Numbered from the stretch's first letter, positions 6,785-14,766 are shown. The stretch is DNA of 17,651 nucleotides from CAVSUR01 sp052143655 (GCA_052143655.1 JBKQSL010000034.1:1-17651), one strand, 5' to 3'. Notes: generated by a model from the letters alone, not told the origin. Numbers and translations: made by a program.

Positions 6785-9700
6785 TCACAGCAGGTGTCTG
6801 GTCTGTTCTGCGTGCCAGGAGATGCCCATCGCCTCGAACCCCTTCACCGCCTGTTCGAGCAGCGCCCGGTCGCTGCGGGCGATGCCGAGCGCGCGGAGCG
6901 CGAACGGCTCGGCGAGCGCGCCCTGCTGCAGCCATTTCGGCGCTTCTGCCTCGATGCGGTCGCGATCGCCGAGCGCGGCGAGTGCGTCCAGGAAGGTCGG
7001 AACCGGCTCCCACTCCCAGTCGAAGTCGGCCGGGGTGAGTTCGGCGAGTTTGCCGGTCTGCTGCCGGGCCAGGGCCAGGCGGATCCTGGGCGGCTCGAAC
7101 CAGCCCTGATACCATCGGTCGCCTTCCATGCCGAGCCCGTCCGCTTTGGCCTCCAGCCGACGGGCGTCGTCCTCGTCGCCTGCCTGCGCGCGGCCGACCG
7201 CGCAATTCAGCAGGATGGAGACGTCCAAGCAGCAGGGGGTGGCCGCGGCCAGGTTGGCGTCCACCGCCTGCTCGGCCTCGGCCGCCAGGGCCCCCACTTC
7301 GTCCCACCGCCCGGTCACGCTGGCCAGTATCAGCTGCCAGCCCGCGGCGTGCACGCGGTGGTGCGGGGTCAGCCCGGCCGCGGTCTCGGTGGCCTGCGCG
7401 CTGGCCCGTGCCGCCGCGCCGAGGCGGCCGGATTTCAGGTATGTGAAGAACGCGCCCATGAGTGCCGTGGAGCAGACGTCGGGATTGGACAGCCCAGGAA
7501 GAAGCTCCATCACGTCATTCATCAGGGTGAGGGCCCGGTCGAAGTCCCTGGCGAAGACGGGCCACCAGGCGATGTTCTCCAGCACTGTGCAGCGAAGCTC
7601 GTTGTCGCCCAGCCGTTCGGCGATCGCCAGGGCCGAGCGCGCGGCGGCTTCCGCGGCGGATTCGTCGTCGGTGTAGGACAGCGCGGCGAGCGCGTGGCCC
7701 TGGGTGAGGGAGCCCTCCTGGGCGAGGTCCAGGGCCTGCTGGATCCAGCCGTCGACGAGGGTCATGTCCGGCTGCTGGACCCACATCCCGGCCCGCAGGT
7801 TCGTCTGCAGGGCGAGGTCGGCGTAGATGTCCGCGGAGGGACCGCCGATGTCCAGCGCTTTCTGCATGGCCTGCCAGAAACCCTGGCCGTCGTATTTGAG
7901 GGCGCAGGCCTGGCCGATGCGCTGCCAGATGCCGGCCTGCTCCCGCGGGTCGCTGTCCAGGCTGAGGGCTTGGTGGAGCAGGGCCAGGCCCTGGTCGATC
8001 TCGTAGCGGCCGATGGCCAGGTCCGCGGCCCGCCGCGACCACAGCACCGCCTTGGCGCGCAGCGCCTCGGCCTGCTCCTCCCGGCCCGCCCAGGCCAGGT
8101 CGAGGTCTTCGGGAGCGACCGCCGCGGCGTAATGGTGCGCCAGCAGCGGCGCGTGCTCGGCCTCGCCCCTGCCGTGGCGCTCCAGCCACTGGGCGAAGCC
8201 GGCGTGCAGCAGCGCCCTTTTCGCCTTGAGCAGGCTTTGGTAGACGACCTCGCGGGTCAGCGCGTGCTTGATCAGCCACTCCCGCTGCCCCTCGATCGAT
8301 GACTGAGCTTGCGGGAGCACGAAGGCCCGCTCCTGAAGCACGCCGAACTCCGGATCAGCTTCCTCGACAAGCTCGCAGACCGGGCCGCTCCAGAACACCC
8401 GCCCGATCACCGCGGCCGTCTGCAACGCCGCCTTCCCGGTCCGGGGCAACAGGTCGATGCGCCCGGCCAGCACGGCCTGGACCGTGTCCGGCACGAGGAA
8501 ACCTGGCGGGAGCTCACCGAACGACCAGCCGCCGTTGCGGCGGGCGAGCACTCCCCGGTCTGCCAGCGTCGCGATCAGCTCCTCAGCGAAAAACGGGTTC
8601 CCCTCCGCCCGCTCCGCGACCAGCTCCCGGACCAGGGCGGGGCAGTCGGCCCCCAGCAGCGCGTCAGCCAACTGCTCCGCCTCCGCTGCTGGCAGCGCCT
8701 CCAGCCGCAGCAGCAATGCCCCGGCCGACCCGGCCCAGCCCGGACGCTGATCAAGCAATTCGGGCCGCGCGGTCACCACCAGCAGCAGCGGCCCGGCCAC
8801 CCGCTCGGCGAGCATCTGCAGCAGCTCACACAGCTCATCGCCGGCCCAGTGCAGGTCCTCGACCAGCGCAGCGACCGGCTGCTCGCCGGCCAGCTCCTGC
8901 AGGAAACCCACCCACGACGTCCGAATCCGGTCCCGCACGGTCAGCGGGTGCATGCCCTCCGGCGGCGCCACGCCCAGCGTGAAGCCCAGTCCCTCGCGGC
9001 CAGCCACCCGCTCGGCGGCCACCTCCGGCGGATCGCTGTCCAAGATCCCGAAGTGCTCCTTCAGCACCTCACCCAGCGGCCAGTACGTGATCCCGTGGCC
9101 ATACGACAGGCACCGGCCGCTGCGCAGCAGCGGCCGCTCCGGCTGCCCGCCCAGCCAGGCCCAGAACTCACGAACCAGCCGCGTCTTGCCCACCCCGGCA
9201 TCGCCGACCACGCTGACGAGCTGCGGCCTGCCGCTGGCCACCACCGCGCGATAGGCCTGCTGCAACTGCACCATCTCCCCGCCGCGGCCCACGAACACCG
9301 GCGGCAGCCCGCCCAGCCCACGCGGGCGCGTCAGCGACAGCGCGCGCACCAGCCTGCGGCAGACCACCCCGCCCGGCTTGCCCTTGGCCTGCACCGTCGC
9401 AGGCTCGGCGAACTCGAACGCCCCCCGCGCGGCCGCGACCGTCCGTTCACCCACCAAGATCTCCCCCGCAGCGGCCGCCTGCTCCAGCCGGGCACACACG
9501 TTGACCGCATCGCCGGTGACAAACGAACTGCCCTCCCGGGGGCGCCCCACCACCACATCGCCCGTATTCACGCCGATGCGAAGCGCCAGCCGACCACCGA
9601 ACAACTCGCCCAGCCGCCGCTGCATCCCCAGCGCCACGTGCAGCGCCCGCTCCGCGTCATCCTCATGCGCCACCGGCGCCCCGAAGGCCGCCATCACCGC

Positions 9701-9877
9701 ATCGCCGACGAACTTCTCGACCGTCCCCCCGGCCCGCTCGACTTCCGCCGCCATCGCATCGTAAAACCGGTCGAGCATGACCCGGACCCGCTCCGGATCC
9801 TGGCCCCCCGCAAGCTCGGTCGACCCGACCAGATCCGCAAACAGAACCGTTGCAAGCTTCCGCTCCTCAGCCGGCAT
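6785..9877 (-). CDS. Class III cyclase-homology / AAA ATPase / TPR signalling protein
   Basis: A complete 1030-residue protein in three parts. Residues about 6-180 are a class III nucleotide cyclase homology domain: FADLVGST with metal-binding D15, EKFVGDAVMAAFG with K55 and D59, GVNTGDVVVG, and GDAVNVCARLEQ with N126 and R130. The position that chooses the base, usually Asp or Thr seven residues before the Asn, is F119, so cyclase activity and substrate are uncertain. Residues about 194-480 are an ATPase of the AAA/STAND type: FVGR, Walker A GDAGVGKT at 225-232, Walker B-like ALVEDLHW. The rest is helical TPR-like sequence. Such proteins are cytoplasmic signal-response regulators in actinobacteria; no HTH output domain is visible, so this is not a typical LuxR/AfsR factor. 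ATG 9877 has GGAG about 9 bases upstream. The gene is a single intact transcription unit as far as can be seen. Confidence 0.88.
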   Translation of the reverse strand: MPAEERKLATVLFADLVGSTELAGGQDPERVRVMLDRFYDAMAAEVERAGGTVEKFVGDAVMAAFGAPVAHEDDAERALHVALGMQRRLGELFGGRLALRIGVNTGDVVVGRPREGSSFVTGDAVNVCARLEQAAAAGEILVGERTVAAARGAFEFAEPATVQAKGKPGGVVCRRLVRALSLTRPRGLGGLPPVFVGRGGEMVQLQQAYRAVVASGRPQLVSVVGDAGVGKTRLVREFWAWLGGQPERPLLRSGRCLSYGHGITYWPLGEVLKEHFGILDSDPPEVAAERVAGREGLGFTLGVAPPEGMHPLTVRDRIRTSWVGFLQELAGEQPVAALVEDLHWAGDELCELLQMLAERVAGPLLLVVTARPELLDQRPGWAGSAGALLLRLEALPAAEAEQLADALLGADCPALVRELVAERAEGNPFFAEELIATLADRGVLARRNGGWSFGELPPGFLVPDTVQAVLAGRIDLLPRTGKAALQTAAVIGRVFWSGPVCELVEEADPEFGVLQERAFVLPQAQSSIEGQREWLIKHALTREVVYQSLLKAKRALLHAGFAQWLERHGRGEAEHAPLLAHHYAAAVAPEDLDLAWAGREEQAEALRAKAVLWSRRAADLAIGRYEIDQGLALLHQALSLDSDPREQAGIWQRIGQACALKYDGQGFWQAMQKALDIGGPSADIYADLALQTNLRAGMWVQQPDMTLVDGWIQQALDLAQEGSLTQGHALAALSYTDDESAAEAAARSALAIAERLGDNELRCTVLENIAWWPVFARDFDRALTLMNDVMELLPGLSNPDVCSTALMGAFFTYLKSGRLGAAARASAQATETAAGLTPHHRVHAAGWQLILASVTGRWDEVGALAAEAEQAVDANLAAATPCCLDVSILLNCAVGRAQAGDEDDARRLEAKADGLGMEGDRWYQGWFEPPRIRLALARQQTGKLAELTPADFDWEWEPVPTFLDALAALGDRDRIEAEAPKWLQQGALAEPFALRALGIARSDRALLEQAVKGFEAMGISWHAEQTRHLL

Positions 9878-10211
9878 ACCGCAATTCTCCGCCCGATACC
9901 CGCCGGTCCGCCATGGTCGCAGAAACGCAAACCAGGTGCCCTAACAGATCCGGTATGAGCGCGAGACCCGCCAGCCGGGGCCGCAGACATGCCGACCCGA
10001 ACGGCCGACGGGCTGGCCGCACCGGCTCCCGCTGATCGATCTCGCCGCGACCAGGACGGGCGGTGTGTCTCAGACCGCCGGCAGCCTGCGGCCCCTAGAG
10101 GCGCCGGATGCGTAGCCCGTCGTCCCGCGGCGGTCCGCGGCAGCGACGGGCTGATCAGGCCATGGTCCAGTGAATCCGGGTTACTCGCGGTCTGGCACTC
10201 AGCCTTCGGCT
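9878..10211. other. Spacer with hairpin, upstream of the cyclase/ATPase gene
   Basis: About 330 bases without a gene. It holds the strong hairpin at 10114-10152 and must contain the promoter of the cyclase/ATPase gene, but no clear promoter elements were found. Confidence 0.5.
10114..10152 (-). terminator. Strong GC hairpin after the 10212-12677 gene group
   Basis: The outer arms AGCCCGTCG and CGACGGGCT (10114-10122 and 10144-10152) pair perfectly over 9 bp. Inside, CCGCGG at 10125-10130 pairs with CCGCGG at 10135-10140 around a 4-base loop. It lies about 60 bases past the stop codon of the gene ending at 10212. There is no T-tract, which is common for actinobacterial terminators. It would separate the gene group from the cyclase/ATPase gene. 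Confidence 0.5.
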
Positions 10212-11015
10212 CTACAGCCCCTCACCACCCTTGGCTGACTGGCTTACAGCGCTCCATCCGGAAATCTTCGTGGCACCGGGCATTGAGAAGGTCATCGACT
10301 CCCCAGGCCGCAGCCCGCTGAAGCGATGCGAATCTCCGGCTGCTGAGCCGAACGGGCGGCGCTGATCGTCCGTGATCGGATACTGCGCAAGTTGGCTCAG
10401 CAATACGGCTGCGTCGGCGGGTGCCGATCGATGCAGGCGGTAAGCCGCATTGGCTTTTATCATCATCCGAGTTACGTGGGCGACGAGCTCCTGCGACTTG
10501 TCATAGAGGACGAGCCTGACGATCGCGCCGTCCCATGGGTCGACGCAATTTACTCCCAGCAATGTGATCTGGCGCATGTTGACGCGCCTGCTCATCAGCT
10601 GAAAGCTCACCGGCCACTCGTAGCGGACCTGGCCGATGGCGAGTCGGCCGTGCCGCTTCATCTCCGCGCTGATGCTATTGACCGTGCTCGCCAGAAACTC
10701 GGTCCAATCCAGCCAGGCCGTTTTCCAGTCACCGGCTGTGAATTTCCTGCAGATGAATGCCAAGCGCCTATCTGTCAGCCAGACTTCAGCTGGCTCGGGG
10801 AATTCCCAGATGCGGGCCAGCGGGCGGTCGTTAGCTCGCTGCCGCAGCAGCCCGACGCGCAGCCCTCCTGACCATATGGTGTGCTCGCTGGACTCGAAGC
10901 TGGGCTGGCCATCGTCGCTGATATCGGGGAACAGGCCACCGCCGGCGGACGCAGAGTGCCTGGGCACAATGGAGATCAGGTTTACCGGCCCGATGCCAGG
11001 CCCGTCACCCAGCAT
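10212..11015 (-). CDS. Hypothetical protein with possible PH/GRAM-like region
   Basis: A 267-residue protein beginning MLGDGPGIGPVNLISIVPRH. The core SSEHTIWSGGLRVGLLRQR, then EVWLTDRRLAFICRKF, has the pattern of bacterial PH/GRAM-like domains: a strand, a loop, then a V/Y-x-LTDRRLxF strand. A further strand-rich part (GQVRYEWPVSFQLMSRRVN, IVRLVLYDKSQELVAHV) and a helix follow. The C-terminal 40 residues look disordered. No signal peptide or membrane segment is seen, so it is probably cytoplasmic. The PH/GRAM idea rests on a short motif and is tentative; no catalytic site is visible. Its ATG overlaps the end of the zinc-ribbon gene by 11 bases, which implies translational coupling and a joint role. 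A strong hairpin follows the gene. Confidence 0.7.
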   Translation of the reverse strand: MLGDGPGIGPVNLISIVPRHSASAGGGLFPDISDDGQPSFESSEHTIWSGGLRVGLLRQRANDRPLARIWEFPEPAEVWLTDRRLAFICRKFTAGDWKTAWLDWTEFLASTVNSISAEMKRHGRLAIGQVRYEWPVSFQLMSRRVNMRQITLLGVNCVDPWDGAIVRLVLYDKSQELVAHVTRMMIKANAAYRLHRSAPADAAVLLSQLAQYPITDDQRRPFGSAAGDSHRFSGLRPGESMTFSMPGATKISGWSAVSQSAKGGEGL

Positions 11016-11292
11016 CTTGCTGCTCGCTATCGGCCGGGGCCAGCTCGCGGGCTGACTTCATCGCGGCGACATCGGTCGCGATGGCCTTGAAGTTCAGGAA
11101 GAAGCTCTGGGCTCCCCACCACCCCGTCACCAGGGTGCGGCCCAGATTCTTCTTCGCGGCCGTAAGAGCATGCTCCCGGCAGAACGGACCGTCGGCGCGG
11201 TGCGAGGTGCGCAGGACCACCATGCCCACGTTCCGTTGAACCTTTATCAACCTGGCTGGGCGCTTACCACAGACCACGCATCTTGCTTCCAT
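11005..11292 (-). CDS. GWWG-motif zinc-ribbon protein
   Basis: A 95-residue protein starting MEARCVVCGKRPARLIKVQR. It has a CxxC (C5, C8) and a CxxH (C38, H41 in GPFCREHAL), a plausible zinc-binding set. After these come GMVVLRTSH and RTLVTGWWGAQSFFLNFKAI. This order of zinc ribbon, TL-x-x-GWWG and an aromatic/amphipathic segment is seen in many small actinobacterial proteins of unknown function, some with membrane segments after the motif. ATG 11292 is preferred over 11358 because GAGAGGGG lies at the right distance and the protein family begins at the CxxC. It overlaps the downstream gene by 11 bases. The RBS sits in a small stem (11303-11317). Confidence 0.7.
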   Translation of the reverse strand: MEARCVVCGKRPARLIKVQRNVGMVVLRTSHRADGPFCREHALTAAKKNLGRTLVTGWWGAQSFFLNFKAIATDVAAMKSARELAPADSEQQDAG

Positions 11293-11302
11293 CCCAATAA
11301 CC

Positions 11303-11317
11303 CCTCTCGTACAGAGG
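11303..11317 (-). promoter_or_regulatory. Small hairpin covering the zinc-ribbon gene RBS
   Basis: CCTCT and AGAGG pair over 5 bp around the loop gtacg in the transcript, and the second arm overlaps the GAGAGGGG ribosome binding site of the gene starting at 11292. It could lower translation until melted. The stem is short, so this may be chance. Confidence 0.2.
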
Positions 11318-11472
11318 CAGCTGGCTGGCCTGCCTTTCCCGGTCTCTGGGATGCCCACCTGCCGTTAGCTTGTTCCCGCAGCAGCACGGCCGTCAGTCGC
11401 CTAGCCGACCCAGTTACTGTCAGCTTGCCGACACCTCATGACCGGGTGGTGGGACGGCCGATCGCGGCTGCG

Positions 11473-11909
11473 CTAGTAGTCCACGCGGTGGGCGGTCCGG
11501 CGCCCCCTGAACTCCTGGCTGCTCATGGACAGCTCGCCGACGAGCCCCAAGACCGCGGACGGGCTCGCGGCCTCGCCCGGCGGCAGGCTGAGGCGCCGGG
11601 GCACCTGTCCTACGTGCCGCGGGCGGCCGGCATGACCGACAGCGCTCATGAGATCGACATCGCCGACGGCACCGAGAGGCGCGTCGATTACCACGTACTC
11701 CTCGCCCCGACCGCCGTCCTTTCTCGGGATTCCTCCACGGCGGACGTAGACTTGCCGCTCCACATAAGCGGGCCCGCTTTCGTCAGGCACCCCACCCTTG
11801 CCATCTACTAGGGAAACGATGACGCTGAGAACGTCGTCCGACAGCCGCTGGATGTGCGTTGCCCCTCGTAAAGCTCCAGCATTTCTAATATCTCAGACCA
11901 GGTAGCCAT
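11473..11909 (-). pseudogene. YbjN-like hypothetical protein broken by a one-base deletion
   Basis: The likely start is ATG 11909, with a near-perfect GGAGGG 5-6 bases upstream, giving MATWSEILEMLELYEG. In that frame translation stops after about 33 codons. The next frame, open through THIQRLSDDVLSVIVSLVDG, then GPAYVERQVYVRRGG, EEYVVIDAPLGAVGDVDLMS and AVGHAGR, ends at 11473. Adding one G to the GGGG run (plus-strand 11862-11865) joins both into one protein of about 145 residues. The pattern of a W-x-E/D-L-L start, then a Y/V-V-x-V-x-R strand, then VVIDAPLG and DVDLMSAV, resembles actinobacterial YbjN/CesT-like proteins, which are proposed peptide-binding chaperones; this match is tentative. 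It lies in the same-strand group, overlapping the small ORF upstream. Whether the indel is real cannot be told here. Confidence 0.5.
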
Positions 11910-12067
11910 TTACCCTCCAAGGTCTTCATGATCGCGGAACGCGAGGCCATCGCTATTTCGGCCCGAAAACCTTGTCGCGAAACCATGCCGCTCGTGATGT
12001 AGCTCTTGCAGCCGTCATTGGTACACTTCGGGCTGATCATTAACTGCAAGTCTAGACGATTCCTCAC
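11885..12067 (-). CDS. Small Cys-containing hypothetical ORF
   Basis: A 60-codon frame from a GTG at 12067, or 51 codons from the ATG at 12040. It includes SPKCTNDGCKSYITSG, which has a C-x4-C, and ends KWLPGLRY. It lies in a low-GC stretch, between the gene ending at 12123 and the strong RBS of the next gene, which its last 25 bases overlap. No good ribosome binding site is seen for either start and no family is recognised. It could be a real small gene or the debris of one. Confidence 0.35.
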   Translation of the reverse strand: MRNRLDLQLMISPKCTNDGCKSYITSGMVSRQGFRAEIAMASRSAIMKTLEGKWLPGLRY

Positions 12068-12122
12068 GCAACGATCACTGTTGGTAATGTCGGGCGGCGA
12101 AGCCGAGTAATGCCCTAATTGC

Positions 12123-12677
12123 CTATGGACGGCGGGAAAGAGCTTCTGATGAATTCTCTGACCTGAGTTTGAGCATGGATGAGGTTATCGTAAGACTCCT
12201 TGAGCCGCGCCTCCCAAGGATTTCCCCAGTTGACGCGCCCATCTGCCGGGCCTGTGAGAGATCACGCAGCATCTGATCGACCAGGTCATACCGATCCTTT
12301 GCCCACTCCGCAACGTGAGCAGACTCGGCGGGTGCATAAATCTCGAACAACCTGCGCAAAGCGCCCGTATCCCGGCTCACAGGCGGCACATCATCCTGGG
12401 CATCCAATGGTGATTGCACCCTCTCCAGGACCGAGCTCGCTAAGCCCCCCTGAAGGTTGAGCCTCCATATCAACTCATCGCCGGACTTAGGTAGCCATGT
12501 CGCGGCAGCCTCATTGGTAGCCTTTGCCGCGACGAGCCAATCCTCTAAAAGTTCGTCTAGCTGGAGCAGTCCTGTGCGCAGGTCCGGTGCAGTCATGACA
12601 GCATCGTGACGACGATCAAGCCTAGAAAACACGATAGTGATCGCGGCAAGCAAAGTACTAATGGCTTCGAGAATCAT
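12123..12677 (-). CDS. Hypothetical protein with hydrophobic N-terminus
   Basis: A 184-residue protein starting MILEAISTLLAAITIVFSRL. The first 18 residues form one hydrophobic segment, so an N-terminal membrane anchor is possible. The rest is mainly helical and charged: GLLQLDELLEDWLVAAKATN, GDELIWRLNLQGGLASSVLE, and a C-terminal basic tail. ATG 12677 is chosen because GGAG lies 6 bases upstream (GGCAGGAGATCCG). The frame stays open to 12980, but that part has no RBS and a composition unlike the rest. The gene lies in a low-GC stretch and is the first of the same-strand group that runs to 10212. No family or catalytic motif is recognised. Confidence 0.65.
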   Translation of the reverse strand: MILEAISTLLAAITIVFSRLDRRHDAVMTAPDLRTGLLQLDELLEDWLVAAKATNEAAATWLPKSGDELIWRLNLQGGLASSVLERVQSPLDAQDDVPPVSRDTGALRRLFEIYAPAESAHVAEWAKDRYDLVDQMLRDLSQARQMGASTGEILGRRGSRSLTITSSMLKLRSENSSEALSRRP

Positions 12678-13047
12678 CGGATCTCCTGCCGACGGCCAGC
12701 CAAGTCTACTACAAATGGCAGAACAGAAGTCAGCACGCAAGATGCCGCGAGACAGACGATGCAATGCCAGCGGATCATCGCGTGCCCGCTGCGCGCCCCC
12801 AGAGAGACCCTCCAACACGGGCACCCAGCGACTGGTGACGGGCAGCTCGCCGCCTTCCTGGCCCACGTAACCGCCGCTCCGGACTGGGCGTGAAATCACC
12901 TTCTTAACAACTGCTCGCTCGCGCCGGGGCAACGCTCCGTGCCAGAACGGCTTACTCTGCGCGACGGTAAAACGCAGCATACGGAAGCCGTGGGTCGCTC
13001 CGAACGGCGGTTAACGCGTCAAGCCGGAGGCCACAGCCGGTCACGGT
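12678..13047. other. Spacer upstream of the low-GC gene group
   Basis: About 370 bases with no supported gene. The minus frame continues open upstream of the 12677 start but without family features. The promoter of the 12677-10212 group is expected here. It contains a short AT-richer stretch just upstream of the gene, but no promoter can be assigned with confidence. Confidence 0.4.
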
Positions 13048-13490
13048 GTGATGGACCGCCGTCGCGTCGGTGCGCGTGATCGCCGATTACTTGCCCGCTT
13101 GCTGCAGGCAGCCGCATGTGTCCAAGTGGCTCGCGCTCATGCAGCTGCCCGCGCCCGCGATCGAGGCCCTGGCGGCGGGAGAGATCACCCGGCGGACGGC
13201 GCCGAGCTGCCCAGGCTGGAAGGGCACCCGGAGGAGGCGGCCCGGGTGCCGGCATCCGCTGGGGAGGCTGGGGCGATGACGCGCAGACGGCCGTGCGGAA
13301 GCAGCTCGCCCGCCTGGAGCGCGACGAGCGCGCCGCGCGGGTGCGGGCCGGCCTGGAGGCCGAGGGCATCACCGTGGCGGGCCCCGGCGTGCTCGGCCCG
13401 TTCGCCTGCGCCGAGCGCCTCCGCGATGGCACCGGCCTGGAGGCGCACCCGCGCCTGGTGCGCTGGCTGTGGGGGCCGAATACATGTACC
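13048..13490 (+). pseudogene. ParB-like partition protein relic, several frameshifts
   Basis: Three frames in turn carry parts of one ParB-type protein. The first frame (about 13070-13195) gives QPHVSKWLALMQLPAPAIEA, a ParB helix-turn-helix of the type SQPHVSKRLALLxLP. The next (about 13196-13275) gives ADGAELPRLEGHPEEAARV. The last (about 13275-13490) gives RKQLARLERDERAARVRAGL and EAEGITVAGPGVLG. The N-terminal nucleotide-binding part with the GERRxRA-type motif is missing. At least two frame changes make this a dead gene. ParB proteins segregate plasmids or chromosomes; a stray copy in an IS-rich region suggests an integrated plasmid or ICE. No parS site or ParA gene is seen in the window. 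Confidence 0.6.
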
Positions 13491-13503
13491 CCTTCCGGCG
13501 CGT

Positions 13504-13520
13504 CACGGTGCAGAACCGTG
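13504..13520. repeat. Inverted repeat CACGGT-gcaga-ACCGTG
   Basis: A perfect 6-bp inverted repeat with a 5-base loop in the leader upstream of the methyltransferase gene and just after the ParB relic. It might be an operator or a small hairpin; nothing more can be said. Confidence 0.25.
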
Positions 13521-13609
13521 CTGTAGGACGTGCGGGGTTCGCTGGCTGTGTGAGATGTCCCTCTCCCGTCGTCGTGGCGCTGGTGGTCTGGGGAGGTGAC
13601 CATGTAGTG

Positions 13610-14503
13610 ATGACCTCCTCGCCCCGCCCGCCGCACGCCGGTGGCCGACCGGATCCGACAGGCGGGACTACCGCGCCCGGCGGACAGTCCGCTCCCGCCC
13701 GCGGGTACCTGCTGGACAACGCGCGCGCCGAGGCGGGCGAGCGATTCGCCTGGCTGGCCGGGCTGTTCGACGGTGTGACGCGGGGGCACTTCGACCGGCT
13801 GGGGGTCAGGGCTGGCTCGCGCTGCTGGGAGGTGGGGGCCGGTGGCCGCAGTATCCCGGAGGCGCTCGCGGCGGCCGTCGGCCCGGCCGGGCACGTGCTG
13901 GCCACGGACATCGACCCGTCGTGGCTGCAGGCAGGCGGCGGGTACGAGGTGCGCCGGCACGACGTCGCCGCTGATCCGCCCCCGGAGCCGGGGACGTCCG
14001 ATCTGGTGCACGCCCGGCTCGTGCTGGTCCATGTACCCGACCGGGCTCGGGCGCTGGCCACGATGGCGGCGGCGCTGCGGCCCGGCGGCTGGCTGCTGGT
14101 CGAGGACGCCGATACCGCTCTGCAGCCACTGGCATGCCTGGACGACAGCGGCCCGGCGCAGCGGCGGGCCAACCGGCTGCGCGACGCGGTCCGGGAGCTG
14201 CTGACGCGCCGCGGCGCGGACCTGCGCTACGGCCGGACACTGCCGCGGGCATTGCGTGAGGCCGGCTTGGCAGATGTCGCCGCGGCGGGCTCTTTCCCGG
14301 TCGGCGGGCTGTCCTGCGACCGGCTGGAGGCGGCGACCATCCGGCACGTGCGCGGCGAGCTGCTCGCGGCCGGCCTGGCCGACGACGCCGAGATCGACGC
14401 GCACTTGGCCGCCATCCACGCGGGCAAACTGGACCTGACACTCGCGCCGCTGATCTCGGCCTGGGGACGCCGCCCAGCCGAGCACACCCCGGCACTCGGT
14501 TAG
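13610..14503 (+). CDS. SAM-dependent methyltransferase (class I)
   Basis: A 297-residue protein with a Rossmann-type methyltransferase fold. Motif I is CWEVGAGGRSIPEAL (about residues 72-86), where the third Gly of the usual GAGGGS is Arg. An acidic residue follows in HVLATDIDPSWL (about 94-105), then the motif with DLVHARLVLVHVPDR and the post-motif LRPGGWLLVEDAD. The order and motifs fit SAM-dependent methyltransferases acting on small molecules; the substrate is unknown. ATG 13610 is used; a GTG three bases upstream is also possible, with GGGGAGG 11-14 bases before them. The frame is open far upstream (to 13469) through ParB debris, so a longer start is unlikely. It is followed by 28 in-frame codons after the TAG. 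Confidence 0.82.
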   Translation: MTSSPRPPHAGGRPDPTGGTTAPGGQSAPARGYLLDNARAEAGERFAWLAGLFDGVTRGHFDRLGVRAGSRCWEVGAGGRSIPEALAAAVGPAGHVLATDIDPSWLQAGGGYEVRRHDVAADPPPEPGTSDLVHARLVLVHVPDRARALATMAAALRPGGWLLVEDADTALQPLACLDDSGPAQRRANRLRDAVRELLTRRGADLRYGRTLPRALREAGLADVAAAGSFPVGGLSCDRLEAATIRHVRGELLAAGLADDAEIDAHLAAIHAGKLDLTLAPLISAWGRRPAEHTPALG

Positions 14504-14635
14504 GTGCGGATCCAGGCGTTGTCCGACCTGCCCGCAGCGCTGTTCGTCGAGGAGATTTTCGGGCCGCAGGAGCAGCCCCTTACTTCTTAATGGGGCCGCC
14601 CGTAGCTTCCAGCGAAACAACGCTAAGGAGCTGAT
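14504..14635. other. Spacer before the IS, with short in-frame tail
   Basis: Immediately after the methyltransferase TAG, the same frame reads VRIQALSDLPAALFVEEIFG then PQEQPLTS and a TAA at 14588-14590. Its composition is protein-like, so it may be the end of a lost gene. The insertion sequence begins at 14636. Confidence 0.3.
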
Positions 14636-14653
14636 CTAGCGGGACCTTCCGGG
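14636..14653. repeat. Left terminal inverted repeat of the IS
   Basis: 18 bases, exact reverse complement of 16562-16579. The outermost CTAG may be a target duplication instead of the IS end. Confidence 0.85.
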
Positions 14654-14756
14654 TTTCGGGCCTGAGGCGGTCCCTGAGGTCTCCAGAAGTTCTTCCGAAT
14701 AACCCTCTGACCAGCGCATTTGTCCTGATTAGAGGCTCGCGGCTGGCTGCTTTGTG

Positions 14757-14766
14757 GTAGTACCTA
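14757..14766. repeat. Subterminal inverted repeat, left copy (GTAGTACCTA)
   Basis: Ten bases ending 3 bases before the transposase ATG; exact inverse of TAGGTACTAC at 16493-16502, 14 bases after the stop. The pair flanks the transposase gene inside the terminal repeats and could be a second transposase-binding site or a regulatory pair. Confidence 0.45.

Noticed and set aside
7515..8279. Long open frames overlapping the cyclase/ATPase gene, on the same strand in another frame and on the opposite strand (for example 6590-8302 and 8309-9958 on the plus strand)
   Set aside because: They are shadows of a high-GC gene: compositions are rich in Arg, Gly, Pro and Ala, no motifs are seen, and they fully overlap a protein with clear domains.
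13019..14620. 533-codon minus-strand frame opposite the methyltransferase
   Set aside because: No motifs and a typical GC shadow composition; the plus strand has clear methyltransferase motifs and an RBS.
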